From CAJQLB01 sp905479065 (GTDB taxonomy: Bacteria; Bacteroidota; Bacteroidia; Flavobacteriales; Flavobacteriaceae): 64,000 nucleotides of DNA. Below, one piece after another: positions 20,844 to 27,918 of the stretch. The stretch is taken from assembly GCA_943846735.1 (NCBI GenBank), contig OX044364.1, positions 992,001-1,056,000 of the forward strand, read 5' to 3'. A program made the position numbers and the translations under genes. A model generated the notes under the pieces. It did not search any database. It saw only the letters and a program-made list of their open reading frames with translations, and had not been told where the DNA came from. Every line of letters starts with the position of its first letter. Position 1 is the stretch's first letter.

Positions 20844-21347
20844 ATGGCAAAAAAAAGTACAATCATTCTTACAGATCAAGAAATAAAGCATAAAATTAAG
20901 CGTATTGCTTATGAAATTTATGAAAATAATGTGGAAGAAAAAGAGATTATTTTGGCAGGAATTGCTGAGAATGGGTATTTACTTGCAAAGAAATTAAAAA
21001 TAGAGCTTTCCAAGATTTCACAGCTAACGCCAGTATTATGCAAAGTAGAAATTGATAAAAAGAAACCAAGAAACACGATAAAAACATCCTTAAATAAAAT
21101 TAATTACACTGATAAATCCATTGTTTTAATTGATGATGTTTTGAATTCTGGAACGACACTCATATATGCAGTAAAACATTTTATCGAGGTACCTTTAAAG
21201 CGATTTAAAACAGCTGTTTTAGTAGACAGAAATCACAAAAAATATCCTGTGAAAGCAGATTTTAAAGGTATTTCTTTATCTACTTCACTCAACGAACACA
21301 TCTCTGTAAATTTTAACAATAATAAATTTGAAGCGGTACTAAAATAG
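20844..21347 (+). CDS. Phosphoribosyltransferase (PyrR/Hpt-like)
   Basis: 167 residues. The type I PRTase PRPP loop is clear: VLIDDVLNSGTTLIYA (about 93-108). An early flexible hood (about 10-55) and a C-terminal AVLVDRNHKKYPVKADFKG match small PRTases such as PyrR. Substrate cannot be fixed by eye: a pyrimidine regulator/uracil PRTase or purine PRTase are both possible. Overlaps the 3' end of convergent aroK by 9 bp. Confidence 0.85.
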   Translation: MAKKSTIILTDQEIKHKIKRIAYEIYENNVEEKEIILAGIAENGYLLAKKLKIELSKISQLTPVLCKVEIDKKKPRNTIKTSLNKINYTDKSIVLIDDVLNSGTTLIYAVKHFIEVPLKRFKTAVLVDRNHKKYPVKADFKGISLSTSLNEHISVNFNNNKFEAVLK

Positions 21348-21860
21348 CACATCTATGATCTCACGAACTACGATTCGAGGCGTTTTGTTATCTACAAAAA
21401 TTGTAGTATCGGCTTGTAAATAATAATTATTTCTTTCAAATAGATGTTTTCCCACAAACTCTGATAAAGATTCAGAACTTTTTAAATGTGATACAAGTGG
21501 ACGGTCATTTTTCGCTATTGTCAGTCTTTGCACAAGTTCATTTACAGAGGCTTTTAGATAGATGACAACATCATCAGTGCCGTTAAGTAATAGTTGCAAA
21601 TTATTACCATAACAAGGAGTCCCACCACCAACAGAAACTACGATTCGCTCATCAAATCTCTTTAATTCTTTAAGATAATATGTTTCTATTTTTCGAAAAT
21701 AAATTTCACCCTTTGTTTCAAAAATACGTGTAACCTCCATACCTTCTCTCGACTCAATATAGTCATCTAAATCAATAAATTTAAAATCAATTTTTGTCGC
21801 AAGTTGTTTACCACAAGTGGTCTTTCCAGAAGCCATATATCCCACCAAAAAAATCTTCAT
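21339..21860 (-). CDS. aroK: Shikimate kinase
   Basis: Phosphorylates shikimate at O3 in the chorismate pathway. 173 residues from ATG 21860 (MKIFLVGYMASGKTT); a TTG four codons earlier is less likely. P-loop GYMASGKT (7-14), shikimate-binding DLDDYIESREGM and the SVGGGTPC stretch are clear, as is the lid Arg region KNDRPL. Usual length about 170. A TAAATTTG on the minus strand (21892-21899) about 30 bp upstream is a candidate -7 element. Confidence 0.95.
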   Translation of the reverse strand: MKIFLVGYMASGKTTCGKQLATKIDFKFIDLDDYIESREGMEVTRIFETKGEIYFRKIETYYLKELKRFDERIVVSVGGGTPCYGNNLQLLLNGTDDVVIYLKASVNELVQRLTIAKNDRPLVSHLKSSESLSEFVGKHLFERNNYYLQADTTIFVDNKTPRIVVREIIDVLF

Positions 21861-21935
21861 GTATTTATTCAAAACGTATGATTAATAATTTCAAATTTAC
21901 AACACAAAAAAAGAAAAATTAATAAATAAAAAGTA

Positions 21936-21965
21936 TTGTTTTATTAATTAAACATTTTATATTTG
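21936..21965 (+). promoter_or_regulatory. Promoter of the tRNA-Lys gene
   Basis: TTG (21936-21938), 19 bp, TATATTTG (21958-21965), followed by the tRNA 24 bp later. Confidence 0.75.
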
Positions 21966-21989
21966 CACCCTCGTATTGAAAAATACAAA

Positions 21990-22062
21990 GACCAGTTAGC
22001 TCAGTTGGTAGAGCATCTCCCTTTTAAGGAGAGGGTCCTGGGTTCGAGCCCCAGACTGGTCA
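21990..22062 (+). tRNA. tRNA-Lys (anticodon TTT)
   Basis: 73-nt cloverleaf. The acceptor stem GACCAGT/ACTGGTC is perfect, the anticodon stem CTCCC/GGGAG-type flanks TTT, and the T loop is GTTCGAG. CCA is not encoded. It has its own promoter and is followed at once by a terminator. Confidence 0.97.
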
Positions 22063-22063
22063 C

Positions 22064-22097
22064 AAAAAAAGTTAAGCTTTTTGCTTAACTTTTTTTA
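22064..22097 (+). terminator. Terminator of tRNA-Lys
   Basis: AAAAGTTAAGC / GCTTAACTTTT stem over a short T-rich loop, then T-run. It separates tRNA-Lys from tRNA-Leu. Confidence 0.88.
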
Positions 22098-22118
22098 TTT
22101 TTGTGAAGTTATTAAAAT

Positions 22119-22202
22119 GCGCACGTGGCGGAATTGGTAGACGCGCTAGCTTGAGGGGTTAGTGACCACTAGGTCGTGGAAGTTCGAATCTTCTCGTGCG
22201 CA
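22119..22202 (+). tRNA. tRNA-Leu (anticodon GAG)
   Basis: 84 nt, class II with a variable arm. The acceptor stem GCGCACG/CGTGCGC is perfect, and the anticodon stem CTAGC/GTTAG carries loop TTGAGGG, so the anticodon is GAG. CCA is not encoded. No clear promoter of its own is seen after the tRNA-Lys terminator, so read-through may feed it. Confidence 0.96.
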
Positions 22203-22305
22203 CTTGATAATAAATACTACGCATTCACACATTTCGATAAGCATGTTGTTTGCCTTCCTCCATTAAAGATTTTAATGTAAAGAGGCTACTTTAGATTATA
22301 TGTCT

Positions 22306-22313
22306 TACTTTTG
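22306..22313 (+). promoter_or_regulatory. -7 element upstream of the CarH-like gene
   Basis: TACTTTTG fits TAnnTTTG and lies 21 bp before ATG 22335; no matching -33 element is visible, consistent with a regulated or weak promoter. Confidence 0.4.
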
Positions 22314-22334
22314 AATTAGATAAATTTTTTGTGT

Positions 22335-23237
22335 ATGGATAACATGAAGAGTGATTTCAGTATCAAGGATTTAGAGAACATCTCTGGAATTAAAGCACAT
22401 ACAATAAGAATTTGGGAAAAAAGATACAAACTTTTAGAACCAGAAAGGACAGAGACAAATATCAGACACTATGGCCTTAGAAGTCTCCAAAAACTTTTAA
22501 ACGTTGCTTTTCTTAATAGTAATGGTATTAAAATATCTAAAATAGCAAAACTTTCAAATGAGGAGGTTTCAGCACATGTCCGAGAAATAGCCTCCAGAGG
22601 AAACATTGAACATCATGCAATCAATGCATTTAAAATGTCCATGTTTCATTTCGATCAGGTCTTATTTTACAAAACCTACATGAATCTCCTTGAAAGATAT
22701 ACTTTTAGAGAAATCTTTTATGATATTTTCATTCCGTTATTGAATGAAATGGGACTTTTGTGGCAAACAAACACTATTTCACCAGCTCACGAGCATTTTA
22801 TCTCTGTTCATATCAAACAGAAAATTTTATTAAATATTGAAAAACTACAAAGTTTAGAGCCTAAACCTGCTACTAGAACTTTTGTTTTATTTCTGCCTGA
22901 AAATGAGATTCATGACATCGGTTTACTTTTTGTAAATTATGAATTAAGAAGTCGGGGTTACCACACTATTTTTTTAGGTGAAAGTATTCCTATGGAATCG
23001 CTAAGTGATGTGTTAGAATTTTTTAATGAAATCACTTTTATTTCTTATTTTACAGTAAAACCGATTGAAAGGGAAGATGTCTTAATTTATTTAGATAACT
23101 TTAAGCAGCTGCTTCTAAAAAAAGAATCTTCAAAACTCTGGTTATTGGGGCATAAATTAGGGCTTTTACAACCCAATGATTATCCAAAAGCAACTTACGG
23201 ATTTAATTCAATTGAAAATTTAGTTAAAGAATTGTAA
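22335..23237 (+). CDS. CarH-type MerR regulator with B12-binding light-sensor domain
   Basis: 300 residues from ATG 22335 (an earlier TTG is not needed; ATG 22344 is the alternative). N-terminal MerR DNA-binding domain (about 6-75: FSIKDLENISGIKAHTIRIWEKRY). Helical B12-cap domain with W143, nine residues, E153-H154, the W-x9-EH signature of CarH photoreceptors. Rossmann B12 domain with E191-I-H193-D-I-G (the lower-ligand ExHxxG motif). In CarH proteins adenosylcobalamin holds a DNA-bound tetramer in the dark, and light breaks it, derepressing carotenoid genes. Position immediately before crtI-crtB-crtZ-crtY, same strand, supports that role. Confidence 0.92.
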   Translation: MDNMKSDFSIKDLENISGIKAHTIRIWEKRYKLLEPERTETNIRHYGLRSLQKLLNVAFLNSNGIKISKIAKLSNEEVSAHVREIASRGNIEHHAINAFKMSMFHFDQVLFYKTYMNLLERYTFREIFYDIFIPLLNEMGLLWQTNTISPAHEHFISVHIKQKILLNIEKLQSLEPKPATRTFVLFLPENEIHDIGLLFVNYELRSRGYHTIFLGESIPMESLSDVLEFFNEITFISYFTVKPIEREDVLIYLDNFKQLLLKKESSKLWLLGHKLGLLQPNDYPKATYGFNSIENLVKEL

Positions 23238-23258
23238 AATTTAGTTTCATCTCTTTTT

Positions 23259-23292
23259 TTTGTTTAGATTTAAATTAAATTAATTAAACAAA
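23259..23292 (+). promoter_or_regulatory. Inverted repeat at the crtI start, candidate CarH operator
   Basis: TTTGTTTA (23259-23266) and its exact complement TAAACAAA (23285-23292) flank an AT-only 18-bp centre, ending on the crtI start codon. A poor promoter (TTG 23232-23234, 20 bp, TTTTTTTG 23255-23262, lacking TA) overlaps the left arm, which would suit a regulated promoter. The link to CarH is inferred from position only. Confidence 0.4.
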
Positions 23293-24794
23293 TGAGTCAA
23301 TCTATACATATAATAGGATCAGGTTTTTCATCCCTTGCCGCATCATGCTACCTCGCTAAAGCTGGTTACAACGTCACAATTTTTGAAAAAAACAACACTA
23401 TTGGAGGTCGTGCACGGCAATTAAAGCGAGATGGTTTTACATTTGATATTGGACCAACCTGGTATTGGATGCCCGATGTTTTTGAACGATTTTTTTCAGA
23501 TTTCAATAAATCTCCAAATGATTATTACAGTTTAGAAAAACTAAATCCAGCTTACAGTGTTTATTTTGGACAAGATGACTTTATTTTAATAGAAGATTCA
23601 TTACAAAAAATATGTAACGCTTTTGAAAGAGAGGAAGAAGGAAGTTCAGTACAGTTAATGAAATTTATAAACGAGGCTAAAAGCAATTATGATATCGCCA
23701 TAAAGGATTTGGTTTACAATCCAGGAGTTTCACCTTTTGAATTAGTAACCCCAAAAACAATTGGTAAGCTGAATCAATTTTTTAGTACCATTAAAAAAGA
23801 TGTTCGAAAACAATTTAAAAATAATCGATTAGCACAAATTCTAGAATTTCCTGTTCTTTTTCTTGGGGCAAAACCTAGTGACACACCTTCATTTTATAGT
23901 TTCATGAACTATGCAGATTTTGGTTTGGGAACTTTTCATCCAAAAAATGGTATGTATGAAGTCATTCTTGGTATTGAAACACTCGCAAAATCACTCGGTG
24001 TGATTATTAAAACAGAATCACCGATAGAACAAATTTTAGTTGACCATAAAAATGAAGTAACAGGTGTTAAATCAAATAACTTAGAATATCCGTGTGATTA
24101 TGTTTTAAGCGGTGCAGATTATCATCATACTGAAACACTACTCGATAAAAAACATAGACAATATTCTGAATCTTATTGGCAATCTAAAACTTTCGCTCCT
24201 TCATCATTACTGTTTTATGTTGGGTTTGATAAAAAATTAAAAAACGTAAATCACCACACGTTGTTTTTTGATGTCGATTTCGACACTCATGCAGAAAACA
24301 TATACGACAATCCAGAATGGCCAGAAAATCCTCTCTTTTATGCAAGCTTTCCGAGTATCACAGATCAATCATCAGCACCAGAACATAAAGAAGCAGGTAT
24401 TTTTTTAATTCCATTAGCACCTGGTCTCACTGATACATCAGAAATACGAGAAGAATATTTTGAAAAAATAATGACACGCTTCGAAGCGCTGACAAGTCAA
24501 AAAGTTAAAAACGATATTCTCTTTAAGGAATCCTTTTGCGTTAATGATTTTGTAAAAGACTACAATTCATACAAAGGAAATGCTTATGGCATGGCAAATA
24601 CACTATTTCAAACAGCCTTTTTAAGACCTAAATTAAAAAGTAAAAAAGTAAAAAAAATGTACTTTACTGGACAGTTAACTGTTCCTGGACCTGGGGTACC
24701 GCCTGCATTAATATCAGGAAAATTAGTTTCTGAACTAATAATTAAGGATATTGTAACCAATAAAACCAAGAATTCAACATTACAACCAGTTTAA
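23292..24794 (+). CDS. crtI: Phytoene desaturase
   Basis: Oxidises phytoene to lycopene. 500 residues, normal for CrtI. FAD-binding Rossmann motif at the N-terminus (IIGSGFSSLAASCYLAKAGY then IGGRAR) and the diagnostic carotenoid-desaturase C-terminus (YFTGQLTVPGPGVPPALISGK). Membrane-associated flavoenzyme. First gene of crtI-crtB-crtZ-crtY; crtB follows 3 bp after its stop. Confidence 0.96.
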   Translation: MSQSIHIIGSGFSSLAASCYLAKAGYNVTIFEKNNTIGGRARQLKRDGFTFDIGPTWYWMPDVFERFFSDFNKSPNDYYSLEKLNPAYSVYFGQDDFILIEDSLQKICNAFEREEEGSSVQLMKFINEAKSNYDIAIKDLVYNPGVSPFELVTPKTIGKLNQFFSTIKKDVRKQFKNNRLAQILEFPVLFLGAKPSDTPSFYSFMNYADFGLGTFHPKNGMYEVILGIETLAKSLGVIIKTESPIEQILVDHKNEVTGVKSNNLEYPCDYVLSGADYHHTETLLDKKHRQYSESYWQSKTFAPSSLLFYVGFDKKLKNVNHHTLFFDVDFDTHAENIYDNPEWPENPLFYASFPSITDQSSAPEHKEAGIFLIPLAPGLTDTSEIREEYFEKIMTRFEALTSQKVKNDILFKESFCVNDFVKDYNSYKGNAYGMANTLFQTAFLRPKLKSKKVKKMYFTGQLTVPGPGVPPALISGKLVSELIIKDIVTNKTKNSTLQPV

Positions 24795-24797
24795 AAT

Positions 24798-25637
24798 ATG
24801 AAATACATTTTTGATAACGTGTCTTACGACTGTAGCAAGACTGTGACCAAAACATATAGCACTTCTTTTTCTCTAGCTACTAAAATGCTGAGCAAATCAA
24901 TACGGCAGGATATCTACAATATCTATGGATTTGTCCGTTTTGCTGATGAAATTGTTGACTCATTTCATGATTTCGACAAAAATGAATTGTTTAACAAATT
25001 TGAAGATGATTTAAAATTAGCCATTCAAAATAAAATTAGTTTGAATCCTATTTTAAATGCGTTTCAATATACATTTCACAAATACAAAATAGACATTTCT
25101 TTAGTAGATGCTTTTATGAAATCCATGCGGATGGATTTACATAAATCAGAATACCTAACAAATGAGGAGTACAAGGCCTATATTTATGGATCAGCTGACG
25201 TCGTTGGCCTGATGTGTTTGAAGGTTTTTGTAAATGGAAATCAAAAAAAGTACGATGATTTGCAAGAGACTGCGATGTCACTAGGTTCCGCATTTCAAAA
25301 GGTGAACTTTTTACGAGATTTAAAAGCAGATTTTGAGGGGTTGAATAGAACTTATTTTCCCAATACAGATCTTGCAAACCTTGATGAGCTCGCAAAACAG
25401 AACATTATAAATGACATAGAAAGTGACTTTGGCAAGGGGCTTGAAGGTATCAGAAAATTACCGATGGAAGCTAAATTTGGTGTTTTTATGGCTTATAGAT
25501 ACTACAGCCAATTATTAAAAAAGTTAAAACGCACGCCAGCTTTAGAGATTAAAAGTGCCCGAATTAGAGTACCAAACTATAAAAAAATTGAACTTCTAAC
25601 CAGAAGCTATGTCAAATTTCAACTTAATCTTTTGTAA
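24798..25637 (+). CDS. crtB: Phytoene synthase
   Basis: Condenses two geranylgeranyl diphosphates to phytoene. 279 residues, usual size. The two Asp-rich diphosphate-Mg2+ motifs are present: DEIVD (about 49-53) and FLRDLKAD (about 172-179), along with YIYGSADVVGLM. It supplies the substrate of crtI upstream. GGPP synthase is not in the window. Confidence 0.96.
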   Translation: MKYIFDNVSYDCSKTVTKTYSTSFSLATKMLSKSIRQDIYNIYGFVRFADEIVDSFHDFDKNELFNKFEDDLKLAIQNKISLNPILNAFQYTFHKYKIDISLVDAFMKSMRMDLHKSEYLTNEEYKAYIYGSADVVGLMCLKVFVNGNQKKYDDLQETAMSLGSAFQKVNFLRDLKADFEGLNRTYFPNTDLANLDELAKQNIINDIESDFGKGLEGIRKLPMEAKFGVFMAYRYYSQLLKKLKRTPALEIKSARIRVPNYKKIELLTRSYVKFQLNLL

Positions 25638-25644
25638 TTAATTT

Positions 25645-26094
25645 ATGCATACAGTTTATTGGATATTAATATTTCTAGGCACCTTTTCGATGATGGAGTT
25701 TATGGCATGGTTTACGCACAAATTTATCATGCATGGCTTTTTGTGGCACTTACACAAAGACCATCACCAAAAAGATCACGATAACTGGTTTGAAAGAAAT
25801 GACTTTTTCTTTCTGTTTTATGCCGTTGTTAGCATGACTTGTTTCTATTTAGCGAGTTATGAATTAATTTGGTTTTTCTTACCTATTGGACTAGGTATTC
25901 TTGCATACGGTATTGCCTATTTTACAGTCCATGACATATTTATTCACCAACGTTTTAAAATGTTTAGAAAAGCCAATAATTGGTATGCTAAAGGTGTAAG
26001 ACGAGCCCATAAAATTCACCACAAACACAGAGGTAAAGAAAAAAGTGAAAATTTTGGAATGCTAGTGGTCCCATTTAAGTATTTCAAAAAATAA
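25645..26094 (+). CDS. crtZ: Beta-carotene hydroxylase (CrtZ type)
   Basis: 149 residues, three or four membrane segments. Di-iron His clusters typical of CrtZ/fatty-acid hydroxylases: HKFIMH, HLHKDHHQKDHDNW, HDIFIHQRF and RRAHKIHHKH. Adds 3- and 3'-hydroxyls to beta-carotene to give zeaxanthin. 7 bp after crtB; 13 bp before crtY. Confidence 0.94.
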   Translation: MHTVYWILIFLGTFSMMEFMAWFTHKFIMHGFLWHLHKDHHQKDHDNWFERNDFFFLFYAVVSMTCFYLASYELIWFFLPIGLGILAYGIAYFTVHDIFIHQRFKMFRKANNWYAKGVRRAHKIHHKHRGKEKSENFGMLVVPFKYFKK

Positions 26095-26107
26095 ATCTTT
26101 AAATTTT

Positions 26108-27253
26108 ATGAACCACTCCCACTTCGATTATGTCATTGTAGGAAATGGGCTTGCAGGTTTACAATTAGCTTTAAAACTGGCGTCTGATTCATATTTTGAT
26201 GGAGTTAAAATTGCATTAATTGACCCATTATCAAAAACCAAAAATGATAAAACATGGAGCTTTTGGGAAAAACATTCAACACCTTGGGATAACCTTACTG
26301 AAAAAGAATGGCCACAAGCATCCTTTATTACAAAAAGTAAAGAAATAAGCTTAAACCTTCATCCATATCGCTACAAAACAATTCGCTCCATCGACTTTTA
26401 CAAGTTCTCAAGATCAGTACTCAGTCAAAAAAGTAATGTGATGTTTATTACAGATACAGTTACATCAATACAAGAAACTATTGATCTTGTGCAAATTACT
26501 ACCAAAAGCGAAACATATACCTCAGCACATGTTTTTGATAGTAGAGTTCCAGATTCATTTAATAATTTAGAGAACAAATCTATTCGCCTCACACAGCATT
26601 TTAAAGGTTATGTTATTGACGTGAGTTCAAATGTTTTTAACGATAATAACCTCGTGATGATGGATTATCGACTTAAAGATGGCGGGCAAACGACCTTTAT
26701 GTATGTCCTGCCATTTTCAAAAAGAAAAGCACTTATTGAGTTTACCTATTTTACAGAACAACTTGTTGAAGAATCGGTTTACGATACATTCATTAAAACC
26801 TATATTAAGGACTATTTAAAGATAGATAAATATCATATCACAGAAACCGAAACTGGACAAATACCTATGTCTACGTTTCGCTTTGAAAAATTCAATACCT
26901 CAAAAATCACCAAAATAGGAACAGGTGGTGGTTGGGTAAAAGCGTCAACTGGTTACTCATTTAAACATACTGAGAAAAAGGTGACACAAATTATCAACAA
27001 TATAAAATTAAACAGAATACCCTCCTTCAAATTATTCAAGAGTAAATATAAATTTTATGATAAGGTCTTTCTTAAAGTATTAAAAGATGAAAATTCGAAA
27101 GGCGAATGGGTGTTTCAACAACTTTACAGTAAAAATTCAATACAATCGATTTTTAGATTTCTTGATGAAGAGTCAACGCTGATTGATGAGCTTAAAATTA
27201 TGTGGTCCTTATTATCATGGCGATTTTTAAAAGCCTTTTTTAAGACGCTGTAA
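26108..27253 (+). CDS. crtY: Lycopene beta-cyclase
   Basis: Closes both ends of lycopene to beta-ionone rings. 381 residues. FAD/NAD-binding N-terminus (YVIVGNGLAGLQLALKLA), DKTWSFW near 55-61, the MDYR stretch near 180, FMYVLPFS and a PMSTFRF motif, all typical of CrtY. Last gene of the operon. Its 3' end overlaps the convergent TlpA-like gene by 14 bp. Confidence 0.95.
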   Translation: MNHSHFDYVIVGNGLAGLQLALKLASDSYFDGVKIALIDPLSKTKNDKTWSFWEKHSTPWDNLTEKEWPQASFITKSKEISLNLHPYRYKTIRSIDFYKFSRSVLSQKSNVMFITDTVTSIQETIDLVQITTKSETYTSAHVFDSRVPDSFNNLENKSIRLTQHFKGYVIDVSSNVFNDNNLVMMDYRLKDGGQTTFMYVLPFSKRKALIEFTYFTEQLVEESVYDTFIKTYIKDYLKIDKYHITETETGQIPMSTFRFEKFNTSKITKIGTGGGWVKASTGYSFKHTEKKVTQIINNIKLNRIPSFKLFKSKYKFYDKVFLKVLKDENSKGEWVFQQLYSKNSIQSIFRFLDEESTLIDELKIMWSLLSWRFLKAFFKTL

Positions 27254-27806
27254 GTAATTTATCCAGTTGTTCTCGTACGCTACTAGAGTTCCAATTAGCC
27301 GCTCCGTGCTTATCAATTACAATACGTCCTTGCTTATCAATTATGTAAGTTCTAGGAATACTTTTTGTTGTGAAATAAGAGGGGTATTGTGTAAGTGGAG
27401 TAAAAACCTTGATATTATAGCCATTGCGCTTTAAAAATTTTTGAATCGCTTTGGGTGATTCGTCAGAGACTAGAATAAAATCAACCTTTTTGCCGTAATC
27501 ATCATATAAATTTTGAATCCCTTGAAACTCAGCAATACAGGGCGGACACCACGTTGCCCACAAATTAACAATAACAACACGATTTTTAGTATTGCTAAAA
27601 TCAAATTCATTTCCATCTAAATCTTTTAATTTCCAAGGTTCATAGGAAATTTCTTTTTGTTCTTTGGGATTAATTACAGACGGTGAAAATAACGACACTA
27701 CAGAATGAAAAGCTATTTGTATTGGTTGTCTTGTCTGTGGCACGATCATTAAGACTACTAAAATCAAAAATAAAATATCTCCTTTTTTTATTTTTCTGAA
27801 ATTCAT
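27240..27806 (-). CDS. TlpA/ResA-like thioredoxin, membrane-anchored
   Basis: 188 residues. One N-terminal membrane anchor (about 10-25), then a periplasmic thioredoxin fold with WATWCPPC (CPPC redox pair) and the cis-Pro loop SIPRTYIID. Reduces disulfides in the periplasm, often in cytochrome c maturation; the partner is not visible here. Convergent with crtY. Confidence 0.9.
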   Translation of the reverse strand: MNFRKIKKGDILFLILVVLMIVPQTRQPIQIAFHSVVSLFSPSVINPKEQKEISYEPWKLKDLDGNEFDFSNTKNRVVIVNLWATWCPPCIAEFQGIQNLYDDYGKKVDFILVSDESPKAIQKFLKRNGYNIKVFTPLTQYPSYFTTKSIPRTYIIDKQGRIVIDKHGAANWNSSSVREQLDKLLTAS

Positions 27807-27864
27807 TTACGTCGAAATAAACAATTAAATTAATTATAACTATAGTTTTTTATATTCATACCAT

Positions 27865-27895
27865 AAAAAACTCCTAAATTCATAAGGAGTTTTTT
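27865..27895 (-). terminator. Terminator of the aconitase gene
   Basis: AAAAAACTCCT-aaattcat-AGGAGTTTTTT, an 11-bp stem with A-run and T-run flanks, lying past the aconitase stop on the minus strand. Confidence 0.88.
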
Positions 27896-27918
27896 CAGTA
27901 CAGTCATATCATAAAAGG

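Noticed and set aside
22203..22334. B12 riboswitch in front of the B12-binding regulator
   Set aside because: The 130 bp hold no B12-box-like sequence or fitting structure.
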